Assembly (NCBI GenBank): GCA_021613375.1
Contig: CM038720.1
Span: forward strand, 41,364,949-41,428,948
From: Megaleporinus macrocephalus
Taxonomy: Eukaryota > Chordata > Actinopteri > Characiformes > Anostomidae
Reading direction: 5' to 3'
Length of the DNA: 64,000 nucleotides
Part shown: positions 51,860-64,000 of the stretch, piece after piece
Position numbering within the stretch: position 1 is the first letter of the stretch
Layout of the letters: each line of letters starts with the position of its first letter
Notes under the pieces: generated by a model
What the model was told of the DNA's origin: nothing
The model's database searches: none
Seen by the model: only the letters and a program-made list of their open reading frames with translations
Position numbers and translations under genes: made by a program

Positions 51860-52015
51860 CCTGGTGTATAAACTGTGGATTTATTCCGCTCTGGTATGTA
51901 GGAGCTGAAATCTCCCGCGAAATATAACAAACCCGCCGTCCAGCGGAACTACAGAGAGCGGCGAGGGACAAACCGCTCCAATCGCGCTGTGAGTACTGAC
52001 GTGAACGAGTCGGCT
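51860..52015 (-). promoter_or_regulatory. rfc3: rfc3 promoter with E2F-like and CCAAT sites
   Basis: On the coding strand an E2F-like TTTCGCGGGAG lies about 55-65 bases before the ATG (51912-51923), and a CCAAT box on the opposite strand at 51978-51982. Locally CpG-rich with no TATA box at the usual place. E2F control is typical for replication genes; here it is inference. Confidence 0.45.
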
Positions 52016-52690
52016 CACTGACTCGGTTCCTTTGGATCATTCTCATTCAGGAGCCCGAATCTCTCTACTTCAACACAAGAGCACGTAATCGAGAGTTGGA
52101 CAGTTACACCACCAGTCAAAAGTTTGGACACACCTACCCAGGTTCTCCTTATGTGTACTATATTAATAGTACTAATATTAGTGAATAAGGTTGTTCTTAT
52201 CTGTACTATATTAATAGTACTAATATTAGTGAATAAGTGTGAGGAGATCAGAACTATAGAATAGTCGGTATGGAATTATTCCTGGAGCAGAATTAAACAT
52301 CTGGTTGAGTTTAAAGAATGTTTAGAGGGTCTTTTAGAAATGAGCTCATTTGCTCTGATGCAGGTTTACATACTTTGAACATTCTGACCAGCAGCTTCAT
52401 GAGGAGCCACATGAGCTGCTTCTCTAACAGGACTGAAGAAGATAGTGTAGATGCTGAGATCTTGTTCTGATAAACAGGTTTGGTGGTTTTATAGCTCTTA
52501 TAAAAATATACATTCTCATTTTTACATTTAAATACACTCAAATCACTTAAGACATATTTTTGAATATGAGCTCCAAACTAATTTAAGAAAATAACAACTC
52601 GAACAGTGGTACAAAAAATAAAGAGCCGTTTGGGAGTCGATTCGTGTTTGTGAGCTGAGTCAAATGATTTGACTCACTGAAAAGAATTAG
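52005..52690. mobile_element. nested DNA-element remnants upstream of rfc3
   Basis: GAACGAGTCGGCTCACTGAC and GAGCCGTTTGGGAGTCGATT form an imperfect inverted pair. Between them a Tc1-like end ACCAGTCAAAAGTTTGGACA opens at 52111 with a 61-bp tandem duplication (TATTAATAGTACTAATATTA). No intact frame. Confidence 0.45.
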
Positions 52691-53012
52691 AGAGAATTTG
52701 TTTGCATTCAGCTACAAGTTCATTAGTGAGGTCATGTACTGTGAGGTTGGACTGCATGATTCATTCAAACATACGTCCAAGAATAAGATGGGATTGTTTT
52801 TCAGAGTCGTTTTCTCCTCAGAAGTGATAATGACTGACCTGCCAGTACATGCTGCCGTTGACAGAGCAGGAAACTTTCCTGACTGCTCACAGCCAGGTGC
52901 TGCACGAGAGAGGCCTCAGGTAAGGATGCTCCAAATTTCAGCATATCTGACAGATATTAGCAGAACAGAGTAAGTGACTCAGGAGACAGAAGACCTACAC
53001 TTTAAGACTAAC

Positions 53013-53487
53013 CACTACACCACCATACTAACCACTACACCACCATACTAACCACTACACCACCGTACTAACCACTACACCACCGTACTGACCACTACAC
53101 CACCATACTAACCACTACACCACCATACTAACCACTACACCACCGTACTAACCACTACACCACCATACTAACCACTACACCACCATACTGACCACTACAC
53201 CACCATACTAACCACTACACCACCATACTAACCACTACACCACCATACTAACCACTACACCACCGTACTAACCACTACACCACCATACTAACCACTACAC
53301 CACCATACTAACCACTACACCACCGTACTAACCACTACACCACCATACTAACCACTACACCACTATACTAACCACTACACCACTATACTAACCACTACAC
53401 CACCATACTAACCACTACACCACCATACTAACCACACCACCTTACTAACCACTACACCACCATACTGACCACTACACCACCGTTCCA
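53013..53487 (-). repeat. 20-bp minisatellite A3 (about 24 units), inverted
   Basis: CCATACTAACCACTACACCA is the reverse complement of the unit in arrays A1 and A2, so the A-box orientation is minus. 53488-53910 has no recognised feature. Confidence 0.95.
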
Positions 53488-53919
53488 CTGCTGCTGCACT
53501 AACAGTCTGATTGTGATAAAGCAGTCAGAGGTGAATGTCAGAACGCTCAGTGCTTATTCTCAGTGGGATCAGAGGCGAGGCGTAGCAGTGACAGCTCCGC
53601 TGCTCTTCTGGAATTTAAGCTGGTATTTGCTCCTATTTAAGGTCAGGCTTATGGAAGTGTTTTGACTGTGTCAGGAAGACAAACGTTCCGTGCAGTGTTA
53701 AATGCAAATATCACTCAAACGTTTGTGGAACATCGCGCTGTCATGGAGCTGCGCGTGTGTCTGTTCATGTGCAGCCGTGCTTGAAGGAAGGCTGGATTAT
53801 ATATTATTGCCTTCATCACACGATTGCATATTTTAGGTTGAAGCTGTTTTGTATTATTTTACAGTTGCCTAGTGTCAAGTCGTTTGTTTACATATACACT
53901 GCTGTGCTGTAGTTTAAAA

Positions 53920-54245
53920 GTGTTTATCTGATTAATGAGTGTCTGATCACCAGTAAGAACAGCAGGTCTGATTAGAACAGATGTAAATAATTATGCATAC
54001 AATACAAAGTATCATGAATATGTTATTGTGAGAGAAGTAGATCAGATCTTGATCCAGTTTGAAGAACAAAGTTAGGTTCCAGATTTCTCCTGGACGCCCC
54101 AGACATTGTATGAATGTGTTCAGTTCTTGATTTATCTTAATGAAGTACTGAGCAGTCAAAGCAGGTATTAGATGAGAACTGATAATAATACTGGGTTGTT
54201 TAGGAGAAGCTTGGAAAGAGTTAAATAAACACACTGACGTATGAA
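53920..54245 (-). mobile_element. fish repeat with 51-bp array, copy 3
   Basis: Same sequence as copies at 9500 and 39130 with a small internal deletion (codons LLLK missing in the shared frame). Confidence 0.65.
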
Positions 54246-54960
54246 AAACACTACTTACTCTATTAATACTGATTAATATTTAATAATAAAGTGTAAAAGC
54301 TCTGCTTACTCTATTAATACTGATTAATATTTAATAATAAAGTGTAAAAGCACTACTTACTCTATTAATACTGATTAATATTTAATAATAAAGTGTAAAA
54401 ACACTACTTACTCTATTAATACTGATTAATATTTAATAATAAAGTGTAAAAGCTCTACTTACTGTATTAATACTGATTAATATTTAATAATAAAGTGTAA
54501 AAAACACTACTTACTCTATTAATACTGATTAATATTTAATAATAAAGTGTAAAAACACTACTTACTCTATTAATACTGATTAATATTTAATAATAAAGTG
54601 TAAAAGCTCTACTTACTCTATTAATACTGATTAATATTTAATAATAAAGTGTAAAAACACTACTTACTCTATTAATACTGATTAATATTTAATAATAAAG
54701 TGTAAAAGCTCTACTTACTGTATTAATACTGTTTAATATTTAATAATAAAGTGTAAAAACACTACTTACTCTATTAATAATGATTAATATCTAATAATAA
54801 AGTGTAAAAGCTCTACCTACTCTATTAATACTGATTAATATTTAATAATGAAGTGTAAAAGCTCTACTTACTCTTTTAATACTGTTTAATATTTAATAAT
54901 AAAGTGTAAAAGCTCTACTTATTGTATTAATACTGTTTAATATTTAATAATAAAGTGTTT
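54246..54960 (+). repeat. 51-bp AT-rich minisatellite, about 14 units
   Basis: Same unit as 9846-11490, with AACACTAC and GCTCTAC variants and AATAAA in each unit. Confidence 0.93.
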
Positions 54961-55048
54961 TGCTGTATAAATAAAAGCAACAATAGCTGGAAACAATAGC
55001 TTTTTAAATATTATAATGTCCCCAAGTGACTAAAACATTTGCCCAGTG

Positions 55049-55051
<3 letters not shown>

Positions 55052-55124
<73 letters not shown>
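55052..55124. repeat. AT microsatellite
   Basis: About 36 TA dinucleotides. 55125-56880 is AT-rich with no exon or element recognised. Confidence 0.95.
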
Positions 55125-55128
<4 letters not shown>

Positions 55129-56884
55129 CAATCATCCCTCTTTTTTTTCCTCTTAGAGTCCCATTCATTTTCGAGTGCACCCCAAACATCATGGTTTTAC
55201 CAATCCTACAGCCTACTGCCTGTACTCACTCAGAGCAGACCCTCAAACACACTGACCAGCACTCCTCTACTTGCCATTTATTCATCCCTCATTAAATTTT
55301 CCTCGTTTCCCTTCAGAAAATAAACATTTCTACATCTATATCTGCCTTTTTATACCATTCGTTTTTTAATACTCATTCAGTAACGTCCCACAGGTGCAGC
55401 ACTTCTACACAGTACGGTATGCATGCTCTGTAAACCAGAAGTTAAATGTATAGCATCTTTAATAAAGGGTCAGTTCAGTTTCAGTCATACTGTTTAATTT
55501 ATTTTTCTCCTTATTATTTAGAACAAATCAGCAGTCATAGAAATAATGAACCCATATAGTTAGAATTTAACACTTGCTAAAATTAAGTATTTACTATATA
55601 ACCATGAGATTTGAGATGGTGATTCACTGCCATAGAAATAATTTTGATGAATCATTTCACTGGTTTACATTCTTGTATAATACATTACAACCTTAAAGTG
55701 GCCACGAGCTTGATAACGCACCACTGCTGTGTTAATGTGTTACAGAACCAGAAGTTACACATAAATTTCTGCTTTCTTTTATTTACATGCGTTTGTTTTA
55801 GCATTGTTTTCTGTTTTCTGTCATATAAAAACATTTGTCTTGAACGAAGAGGCTCACTGTCTGCCTGACGTTAGGGACTCTTGGCTGCTAACGGGTGTAT
55901 CTGGACCTGCATGGCAGGCTAAGTTCCTCTGTCTCTGTAATGGTTAAACTAACTGGTCGGTTAATGTAGGGACAGATGGACCAGCCCCTCCAAAAACCTG
56001 GATTCTGTGGATTGTGTCACGATAGCAAAGCTTTTACATTCATCCTGTTATTGAGTTCCTGAAAGTTCCTTCATCACTGCTACAGTCGTGTCATCAGAGT
56101 AGCTGTGCAGAGATGAGAAATTAATATGTATGTGGTCACTTAGAAGGCCGGTGTAATATCAGTAGATATCATATTTCATAATGTATTTAATGTATTTCAT
56201 TGTTGTCTTGACATTGGTTTATACATATAGATTTTTTGTTTTAATTATTATTATGATTATTATTATTCTTTTTCTTATCCTTATTATTAATATAAAGCAG
56301 TAAATCCCTTGTATGTATATAGTTAATGCTCGTAAAGAAAGGTAATTGAAAAATAAAGAAAGGTCAAGAAAGGCATTGCTAGAAATTATAAAGTTAAGCT
56401 TTATTATATATTTTACTTGAAATCCTTTAATAAACAGAAAATTAAAATATATAGATATATTTCATTGCAGCTTTATGAATTATGCATGACTTCTTGTCAG
56501 TATAAGATGATGTAATCTCTGAGGCAGATGTTATGTAAGGTTGTAAATGTAAATGTATCTGTCTTTCCAAAGATTTTTTAGATTTTGGGACTTTCAGGGG
56601 ATCCAAGAGGTTAACTGAGGGTCTTGTACTCCCTGTATTTCTTTTGAAAGGCAAAATAGTTGTATAGTGCAGGCCAGCAATCAGATTTCAGTCTAACTAA
56701 CTGGAGACACATATGAGAAAGGTTCTAATCTCGAACTGTCTAAGAATTTCTGTTTATTTCATACAGTTGTTGTGATCTTATCTTATGTGTTTTTATTTCT
56801 GGAGCCACTTCAAGAGGTGAGTTGAGATTCATTTCAACACGATGCTGTACACAGGTAAATCCACCTGTCTCTCCCAACCACACT

Positions 56885-57545
56885 AGTAGTACACTTGTAT
56901 ATATACTATTTTAATACTTCTTGGGACTAAATTGGCCCACTTTCTAGTTTTTAAAAGTATACTTTTAAGTACACTTTAATTCTAAGAGTAGTAAACCAAG
57001 TATACAACTAGTTTACATCGTTTGTACTGCAACTGCACTAAAAGTAAACTTAAGGGTTTACTGTTAGTTTACTAGCTTGTAAGTTTTCTTTAAGTGAACT
57101 TAATACTTATAATTTACTGCTTATATTATTATTATACTTTAAAGTATATGACTAGGATTAAGGTTTTTTCTATTTAAAATAGAAGTTTAACAATGTTTAC
57201 TTACTCACCAGTGGACACACGTAAAATAAACAAGACACACTCAGATTAAGAAACATATTTGTATCTTTATAATTCTTTATAAATCAAATTTTAAATAAAT
57301 ATTGTACTGGATGTGTTTTTGTGCAGAGCAAGAATACTTACTTCTACTATCTTAATCAAAAGATTAAGTACTAGTAAAAGCCAAACATACTTAGACTGTT
57401 CTATACTTGTCAGTATAACCCAAGCATACTTAAGTATAACTGTGTTTAGTATATCACTGAGAAGTACATAAAAAGTAAACTGAAAGTATACTCACTTCCT
57501 TTTAGTTTAAAAGAAGTAACTAATGGTACACTTGAATGAACTGGA
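56885..57545. mobile_element. AT-rich inverted-repeat element
   Basis: Dense AAGTATACTT, AGTACACTT and AAGTTTAC words in both orientations with similar edges (AGTAGTACACTTGTAT / TAATGGTACACTTGAA). Probably a decayed foldback element. 57546-58050 holds nothing recognised. Confidence 0.35.
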
Positions 57546-58049
57546 AATGCTCTTTTATAGTTTTTAGATTCACTGATAAACTGTATATTGTAAAGTTTTT
57601 GATGAGCCTAGTTACACTTGCAAGGCTATGAATGACCAATTGAGTGAATCAGTGTACTACAGCGCCACCTGTGGCAGACCAGTGCTGTAGCAAGAAAGAC
57701 AGAAGCTCTCCAATTCGAAGTGAAGCAGCTAAACAGTGACAGAATTCATTTTCAGGTACTCTACAGAATACAGAAATGACTTCAGGTCCCTGCACTGCTA
57801 TCGTGTGAAGCAGGTGGAGACAGAAAGTGATTTATTCCACATAGGGGGCGCTATCGCACTCTCTCAGAACATCTCTGGTTTACATCATTCACAGTCACTC
57901 ACAATCAGTTTAACTGAGAATCTAGTACCAAAAGTATCTAGTACTGACCAAAAATCCAGAAGCAGAACTGTCTGACCCTTTGTCTGAGGTCAGGACGAGA
58001 GACTGAATTTCCTGTTTCAGTTTCTTGTAGCTGTAGTTTTAAACCTCTC

Positions 58050-58815
58050 ACCAGTGACCAGTCACATCACCCCCAGACCAACTGTTCACTCTACAATACT
58101 CACTCCTACCGAGCGCACGAGGGTGAAGCAGCTCATTCACCAGTTTTCCTGTTCCACCTTAAACAGTGCAGCAGAAGCCAGAAAGTACCTGCACCTCCAT
58201 TTAAGGTGGAAACAGGAGAACTGGTGAAGGAGAAGCTGAACTGATGGAGCTGGTGGTCAGTAGGAGTGAATATTGTAGTGTGTAAGGGTGATCAGGGGGT
58301 GAACATTGGTGGTCGGTAGGAGTGAGTTGTAGTGTGTAAGGGTGATCTGGGGGTGAACACTGGTGGTCAGTAGGAGTGAGTATTGTAGTGAGTAAGGGTG
58401 ATCTGGGGGTGAACACTGGTGGTCAGTAGGAGTGAGTATTGTAGTGTGTAAGGGTGATCAGGGGGTGAACACTGGTGGTCAGTAGGAGTGAGTATTGTAG
58501 TGTGTAAGGGTGATCAGGGGGTGAACACTGGCGGTCAGTAGGAGTGAGTATTGTAGTGTGTAAGGGTGATCTGGGGGTGAACACTGGCGGTCAGTAGGAG
58601 TGAGTATTGTAGTGTGTAAGGGTGATCTGGGGGTGAACACTGGCGGTCAGTAGGAGTGAGTATTGTAGTGTGTAAGGGTGATCTGGGGGTGAACACTGGT
58701 GGTCAGTAGGAGTAAGTATTGTAGTGTGTAAGGGTGATCTGGGGGTGAACACTGGTGGTCAGTAGGAGTAAATATTGTAGTGTGAAAGGGTGATCTGGGG
58801 GTGAACACTGGTGAT
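58050..58815 (+). repeat. terminal palindrome plus 56-bp minisatellite (about 10 units)
   Basis: The palindrome (TTTCCTGTTCCACCTTAAAC... GTTTAAGGTGG-type) is followed by GTAGTGTGTAAGGGTGATCT GGGGGTGAACACTGGTGGTC units. Mirror image of 32485-33090. Confidence 0.88.
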
Positions 58816-58934
58816 CAACACTAGTATGTGGTGGTTTGTTTTATTGGTGGTTCTTAATCTGCTGCTCGATAGAAGCTCATCTTTCAGTTCAGCTCAAACC
58901 TCTCTTCATCACATCAGCACCACCTCCAACATCT

Positions 58935-60872
58935 ACTGTAACATCTCACCTCCATCTCCTCCACTCTGTTCCTCACCTCCATCTCCTCCACTGTTCTTCA
59001 CCTCCATCTCCTCCACTCTGTTCTTCACCTCCATCTCCTCCACTCTGTTTCTCAGCTCCATCTCCTCCACTCTGTTCCTCACCTCAACCTCCTCCACTCT
59101 GTTCCTCACCTCCATCTCCTCCACTCTGTTCCTTACCTCCATCTCCGCCACTCTGTTCCTCACCTTCATCTCCTTCACTCTGTTCCTCACCTCAACCTCC
59201 TCCACTCTGTTCCTCACCTCCATCTCCTCCATTCTGTTCCACACCTCCATCTCCTCCACTCTGTTCTACACCTCCATCTCCTCCACTCTGTTCTTCACCT
59301 CCATCTCCTCCACTCTGTTCCTCACCTCCATCTCCTGCACTCTGTTCTACATCTCTATCTCCTCCACTGTTCTTCACCTCCATCTCCTCCACTGTTCTTC
59401 ACCTCCATCTTTTCCACTCTGTTCCTCACCTCAACCTCCTCCACTCTGTTCCTCACCTCCATCTCCTCCACTCTGTTCCTTACCTCCATCTCCGCCACTC
59501 TGTTCCTCACCTTCATCTCCTTCACTCTGTTCCTCACCTCCATCTCCTCCATTCTGTTCCACACCTCCATCTCCTCCACTCTGTTCTACACCTCCATCTC
59601 CTCCACTCTGTTCTTCACCTCCATCTCCTCCACTCTGTTCCTCACCTCCATCTCCTGCACTCTGTTCTACATCTCTATCTCCTCCACTGTTCTTCACCTC
59701 CATCTCCTCCACTGTTCTTCACCTCCATCTTTTCCACTCTGTTCTTCACCTCCATCTCCTCCACTCTGTTTCTCAGCTCCATCTCCTCCACTCTGTTCCT
59801 CACCTCCATCTCCTCCACTCTGTTCTTCACCTCCATCTCCTCCACTCTGTCCCTGACCTCCATCTCCTCCACACTGCTCTTCACCTCCATGTCCTCCACT
59901 ATATTCTTCACCTCCAACTCCTCCACTCTGTTTCTCAACTCCATCTCCTCCACTCTGTTCTTCACCTCAATCTCCTCCACTCTGTTCCTCACCTCCATCT
60001 CCTCCACTCTGTTCCTTACCTCCATCTCCGCCACTCTGTTCCTCACCTTCATCTCCTTCACTCTGTTCCTCACCTCCATCTCCTCCATTCTGTTCCACAC
60101 CTCCATCTCCTCCACTCTGTTCTACACCTCCATCTCCTCCACTCTGTTCTTCACCTCCATCTCCTCCACTCTGTTCCTCACCTCCATCTCCTGCACTCTG
60201 TTCTACATCTCTATCTCCTCCACTGTTCTTCACCTCCATCTCCTCCACTGTTCTTCACCTCCATCTTTTCCACTCTGTTCCTCACCTCCATCTCCTCCAC
60301 TCTGTTCTACATCTCCATCTCCTCCACTGTTCTTCACCTCCATCTCCTCCACTGTTCTTCACCTCCATCTTTTCCACTGTGTTCCTCACCTCCATCTCCT
60401 GCACTCTGTTCTACATCTCCATCTCCTCCACTGTTCTTCACCTCCATTTCCCCCACTCTGTTCCTCACCTCCACTCTGTTCTACATCTCCTCCACTCTGT
60501 TCTTCACCTCCATCTCCTCCACTCTGTTCTTCACCTCCATCTCCTCCACTCTGTTCCTCACCTTCATCTCCTCCACTCTGTTCTTCACCTCCATCTCCTC
60601 TACTCTGTTTCTCACCTCCATCTCCTCCACTCTGTTCTTCACCTCCATCTCCTCCACTCTCTTCTTCACCTCCATCTTCATCTCTTCACTATCTTCTTCA
60701 TCTCCATCTCCTCCAAACTGTTTCTCATCTCCATCTCCTCCACTCTTTCTCATCTCCATCTCCTCCACTCTGTTCTCCACCTCCATCTCCTCTACTCTGT
60801 TCCTCACCTCCACCTCCTCCACTCTGTTCTACACCTCCATCTCCTCCACTCTGTTCTACACCTCCATCTCTA
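58935..60872 (+). repeat. 27-bp minisatellite, about 70 units
   Basis: Unit CTCCATCTCCTCCACTCTGT TCCTCAC with TTCTTCACC, TTCTACACC and TTTCTCAGC variants. Strong C/T strand bias. Longer blocks recur (CTCCATTCTGTTCCACACC at about 59225, 59545 and 60083). Because 27 is a multiple of 3, very long open frames exist in several phases; they are not genes. Confidence 0.93.
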
Positions 60873-61122
60873 TCGGCACTATCGTTAGTTGTATATGAGT
60901 TGAGTTGTATAGAGGAGGCCAGAGATCAGATTTCAGTCTAATGTAACTGGAGACACGTTTGACAACCAGGTATGAAATGCATGTGGTTTTCAGGTTCAGT
61001 GTAGATACACGTGAAGCCAGCAGCTGTCTTTATATCCACTCTGTAGCTCATATGAGGCAAGTTCCAGCAGGTCCTGATGGCAGGAATGATCTAGTTCAGA
61101 GCACTTACTGTGTACACAGCAC

Positions 61123-61124
<2 letters not shown>

Positions 61125-61190
<66 letters not shown>
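61125..61190 (+). repeat. GT microsatellite
   Basis: About 32 GT dinucleotides. Confidence 0.95.
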
Positions 61191-61195
<5 letters not shown>

Positions 61196-61519
61196 GCTGT
61201 GTGTGAAGGAATGAAGAAGCCTGAGATGTATGGAAAATTTGTACTGCACATAAAAAGCAATAAAAGTTACAACATGTGTCTCTAAATGACGTAAAGCAAA
61301 TCAAGCACAGGCTTTTAAAAGCTTCGCTGTTTGCTATGACATGTTACCGGAACATTCCATGCGTTACATACGGGTTTATTCATAGTTAGGACGTTTCCTC
61401 CGCCACCTTCATAAAGGCTGTTGTTGAAACATACAGTAAAAGGTTTTGTTTTACTTAAGACAGCATCAAGGTTTTGTCTTGAAAACTGCATTTGATGTCT
61501 TAACAGTGCTTTACATTTC

Positions 61520-61570
<51 letters not shown>
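61520..61570 (+). repeat. AAT microsatellite
   Basis: About 16 AAT trinucleotides. 61571-62500 is otherwise unremarkable apart from a TA run at 62217-62240 and an isolated CCAGTAGGGGGCCTG near 62327. Confidence 0.9.
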
Positions 61571-62499
61571 TAAGTAAGTAATGTAACATTTAGAGTGTGC
61601 TGTAATAGCAGAGCGCAACCTATAGGAGGCACTGCTGCTATATTGTTTGCAGCGCTTCCCTCTGACACAACATGAAAAGCAAAAACCCAGACTCGTCCAA
61701 TTATATCAGACCTCCTAAATTTGAAGCCAATCACATTTGCCCGAGGGCGGGGCTCTGGTTATACTTGCTTTCATCAGCTACTAAAGCTGAAGCCCAGATT
61801 TGAACTAAATATAATTAAGTTAACTCAATAAAATTACCTAAAATAAGTATTATTCATAATTAATAATATATGGCGTGAACCAGTGAGTAGTTACTGAGTG
61901 AATATGTATACATATAATATGTATTTGTGGTAAATTACGGTTAGTATAGCTGTTATTGTGGTTTTACTTGGTTAGCTTGTTTAGCTAGCGGCTAGCATAG
62001 CTATGGTTTGGGTTAATCTGAGGTAAATAAAAGATGCTAGGCTAATGCTAACATTTTCTAGCTAGTTAATAGGACAAATATTTAAGATTAGTTTATTATG
62101 AAAGTGAGAGAGTGAACGAGACTGAACTGACAGCTCCTTATATTTGTATATATTTCTACCTTCAGTGTTTAAAAACAGTGACAGTGTTTGCAGTGTATTG
62201 CTGGTTACAGTATATCAGTATATATATATATATATATATACTTTATACTATGATATATAGTGTTGTTCCCTAAATTCCTCAGTGTGTAGATAAAAGTTAG
62301 TAAGGGGTCAGTCCACACCACCGGCCACCAGTAGGGGGCCTGTGTGCTGTGCCAGAGGAGCTGCAGGGAGTAGTTTTCAAAACTCCAATTCCCAGAAGCC
62401 CCAGCACTAATCAGTGCTGACCAGTCACACCTGCTGGGCTCTGTGTAAAAACTCACTGTTCGCTCACAAACCGCTCAGGTACACTTTCAGTGAAGGTTG

Positions 62500-63246
62500 T
62501 CTGGTAAGAGAGGTCTGGTAAGAGAGGTCTGGTAAGGTAGGTCTGGTAAGGGAGGTCTGGTAAGGGAGGTCTGGTAAGAGAGGTCTGGTAAGAGAGGTCT
62601 GGTAAGGGAGGTCTGGTAAGGGAGGTCTGGTAAGGAAGGTCTGGTAAGAGAGGTCTGGTAAGAGAGGTCTGGTAAGAGAGGTCTGGTAAGAGAGGTCTGG
62701 TAAGGGAGGTCTGGTAAGGGAGGTCTGGTAAGAGAGGTCTGGTAAGGGAGGTCTGGTAAGGAAGGTCTGGTAAGGAAGGTCTGGTAAGGGAGGTTTGGTA
62801 AGGGAGGTCTGGTAAGGGAGGTTTGGTAAGGGAGGTCTGGTAAGAGAGGTCTGGTAAGACAGGTCTGGTAAGAGAGGTCTGGTAAGGGAGGTTTGGTAAG
62901 GGAGGTCTGGTAAGGGAGGTTTGGTAAGGGAGGTCTGGTAAGGGAGGTCTGGTAAGAGAGGTCTGGTAAGAGAGGTCTGGTAAGGGAGGTCTGGTAAGAG
63001 AGGTCTGGTAAGGGAGGTCTGGTAAGGGAGGTCTGGTAAGGGAGGTCTGGTAGGGGAGGTCTGGTAAGGGAGGTCTGGTAAGAGAGGTCTGGTAAGAGAG
63101 GTCTGGTAAGGGAGGTCTGGTAAGGGAGGTCTGGTAAGGGAGGTCTGGTAGGGGAGGTCTGGTAAGGGAGGTCTGGTAAGAGAGGTCTGGTAAGAGAGGT
63201 CTGGTAAGGGAGGTCTGGTAAGGGAGGTCTGGTAAGGGAGGTCTGG
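62500..63246 (+). repeat. 15-bp minisatellite, about 49 units
   Basis: Unit GAGGTCTGGTAAGGG with GAGAG, GGAAG and TTTGG variants. Every unit holds GGTAAGR. Open frames of about 300 codons on the minus strand (LPYQTSLTRP repeats) follow from the 15-bp period. Confidence 0.93.
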
Positions 63247-63653
63247 GGGCAGGAACTGAGAAAGAACGTGAGCTGAAGCAATGGAATTTTGGACTTGCTG
63301 CTGGTCTAGAAGAGAGGAGATTGTACTGCTTGATTTCTCTACTGTTGTTTAAGCTGTGTTTTCTAGTTGTCACTACCCTAACTCTTCATGATGAACATTA
63401 AAGGACCTTTAAAAATTCTCCTGTGGGATCCATGCCCAAGCCCCCAGTACAGGCCTATCCATGAACCTCTAGTGATGCCCCTGTCGCCAGGTATGCTACA
63501 CGTACAAGGAGTTTGTCTGTAACTCACTGAGCACTACAAACAGACATGCAGACTATTAACAAGTACTTAAAGAAAAATACAATAAATAGAATAAAACATA
63601 ATGAAAAGAAGATAAGTAGTGTGAATATCTATATCTGTATCAATCAGTGTATT

Positions 63654-63654
<1 letters not shown>

Positions 63655-63724
<70 letters not shown>
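63655..63724. repeat. AT microsatellite
   Basis: About 34 TA dinucleotides followed by a short CA run. 63725-64000 has nothing recognised. Confidence 0.95.
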
Positions 63725-63738
<14 letters not shown>

Positions 63739-64000
63739 CCATACAGCTCTGGGGAAATAGCTGTGGGCGTGTGTGGTCATGCTGGAATTTATGGTTAGGG
63801 TTAAGTGAGTCTTCTACCAGAGGAGAGAGTCTGGAAGAGGTCATGATACGAGGGACAGCAGTAATTTTGCCTGTGCAATTGATCACTTAGCTGTTGATGT
63901 CCTGAAGTCTTAGATCTATTGATGAAAGTTGGACTGACGTGGTTACGGTTAGACAAAAATATGTTTACAATCAATCAAGCTTAAAACAAATGTTCTCATG

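Noticed and set aside
52698..52973. 91-codon frame ending near a GTAAGG
   Set aside because: Looked at as a possible first exon of another gene, but no family features and no partner exon were seen.
58811..60941. Overlapping open frames of 695 and 701 codons
   Set aside because: They are read-outs of a 27-bp tandem repeat; similar frames exist in other phases and on the other strand, with no domain, start context or splice logic.
62453..63373. 306- and 264-codon minus-strand frames with LPYQTSLTRP repeats
   Set aside because: Product of a 15-bp minisatellite; no non-repeat domain.

Overview
The window looks like teleost nuclear DNA. It has intron-split vertebrate genes with GT-AG boundaries, a GC-rich CpG-dense first exon, and many fish-type transposon remnants, microsatellites and unusually large minisatellites. 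The repeat families (V-SINE-like heads, a palindromic element with TACACTGATCAGCC ends, hAT-like and Tc1-like fragments) suggest an otophysan such as a characiform or catfish, but the species cannot be fixed from sequence alone.

Four protein genes can be assembled exon by exon with consistent reading phase. (1) The last exons and 3' UTR of fry (furry homolog), + strand, 1878-8188 plus UTR to about 9475; the gene starts outside the window. (2) zar1l (zygote arrest 1-like), - strand, 13153-16201, 4 exons, 314 aa. (3) kl (alpha-klotho), + strand, 25823-44999, 6 coding exons, 987 aa. (4) rfc3 (replication factor C subunit 3), - strand, 46604-51859, 9 exons, 356 aa. kl and rfc3 are convergent with about 1.6 kb between their stop codons. 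The order fry-zar1l-kl-rfc3 matches the human 13q13 neighbourhood, but brca2, n4bp2l1/2, pds5b and stard13 are absent from their human positions, and rfc3 is inverted relative to kl. The genes share no pathway: fry is a cell-morphogenesis scaffold, zar1l an oocyte RNA-binding protein, klotho the FGF23 co-receptor, and rfc3 a sliding-clamp loader subunit.

The rest is repeats: 1-1877 a nested inverted-repeat element; 5.5-7.6 kb, 19.4-24.0 kb and 53.0-53.5 kb arrays of a 20-bp unit that matches the Pol III A box and seems to come from a SINE head; 9.8-11.5, 38.9-39.1 and 54.2-54.96 kb a 51-bp AT-rich array carrying AATAAA; 14.8-15.5 kb a higher-order repeat in zar1l intron 1; 17.9-18.6, 33.7-35.3 and 37.1-38.0 kb arrays containing a CTCF-core-like motif; 16.4-17.3, 41.4-44.3 and 45.4-46.0 kb copies of a palindromic transposon, two of them with expanded 45-bp minisatellites; 27.1-29.0 kb, 32.2-33.1 kb, 58.0-60.9 kb and 62.5-63.2 kb further minisatellites. 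No gene was recognised from 51,860 to 64,000.

Most noteworthy: repeat after repeat here is a tandem expansion of a piece of a transposon, and several of the units carry a recognisable short regulatory motif (Pol III A box, CTCF-like core, AATAAA, splice-donor-like GTAAGR). In kl, three of the four residues that bind zinc in human klotho are replaced. A 247-bp exact direct repeat brackets one CTCF-like array inside a kl intron. Family names and human comparisons come from general knowledge; no database search was run.
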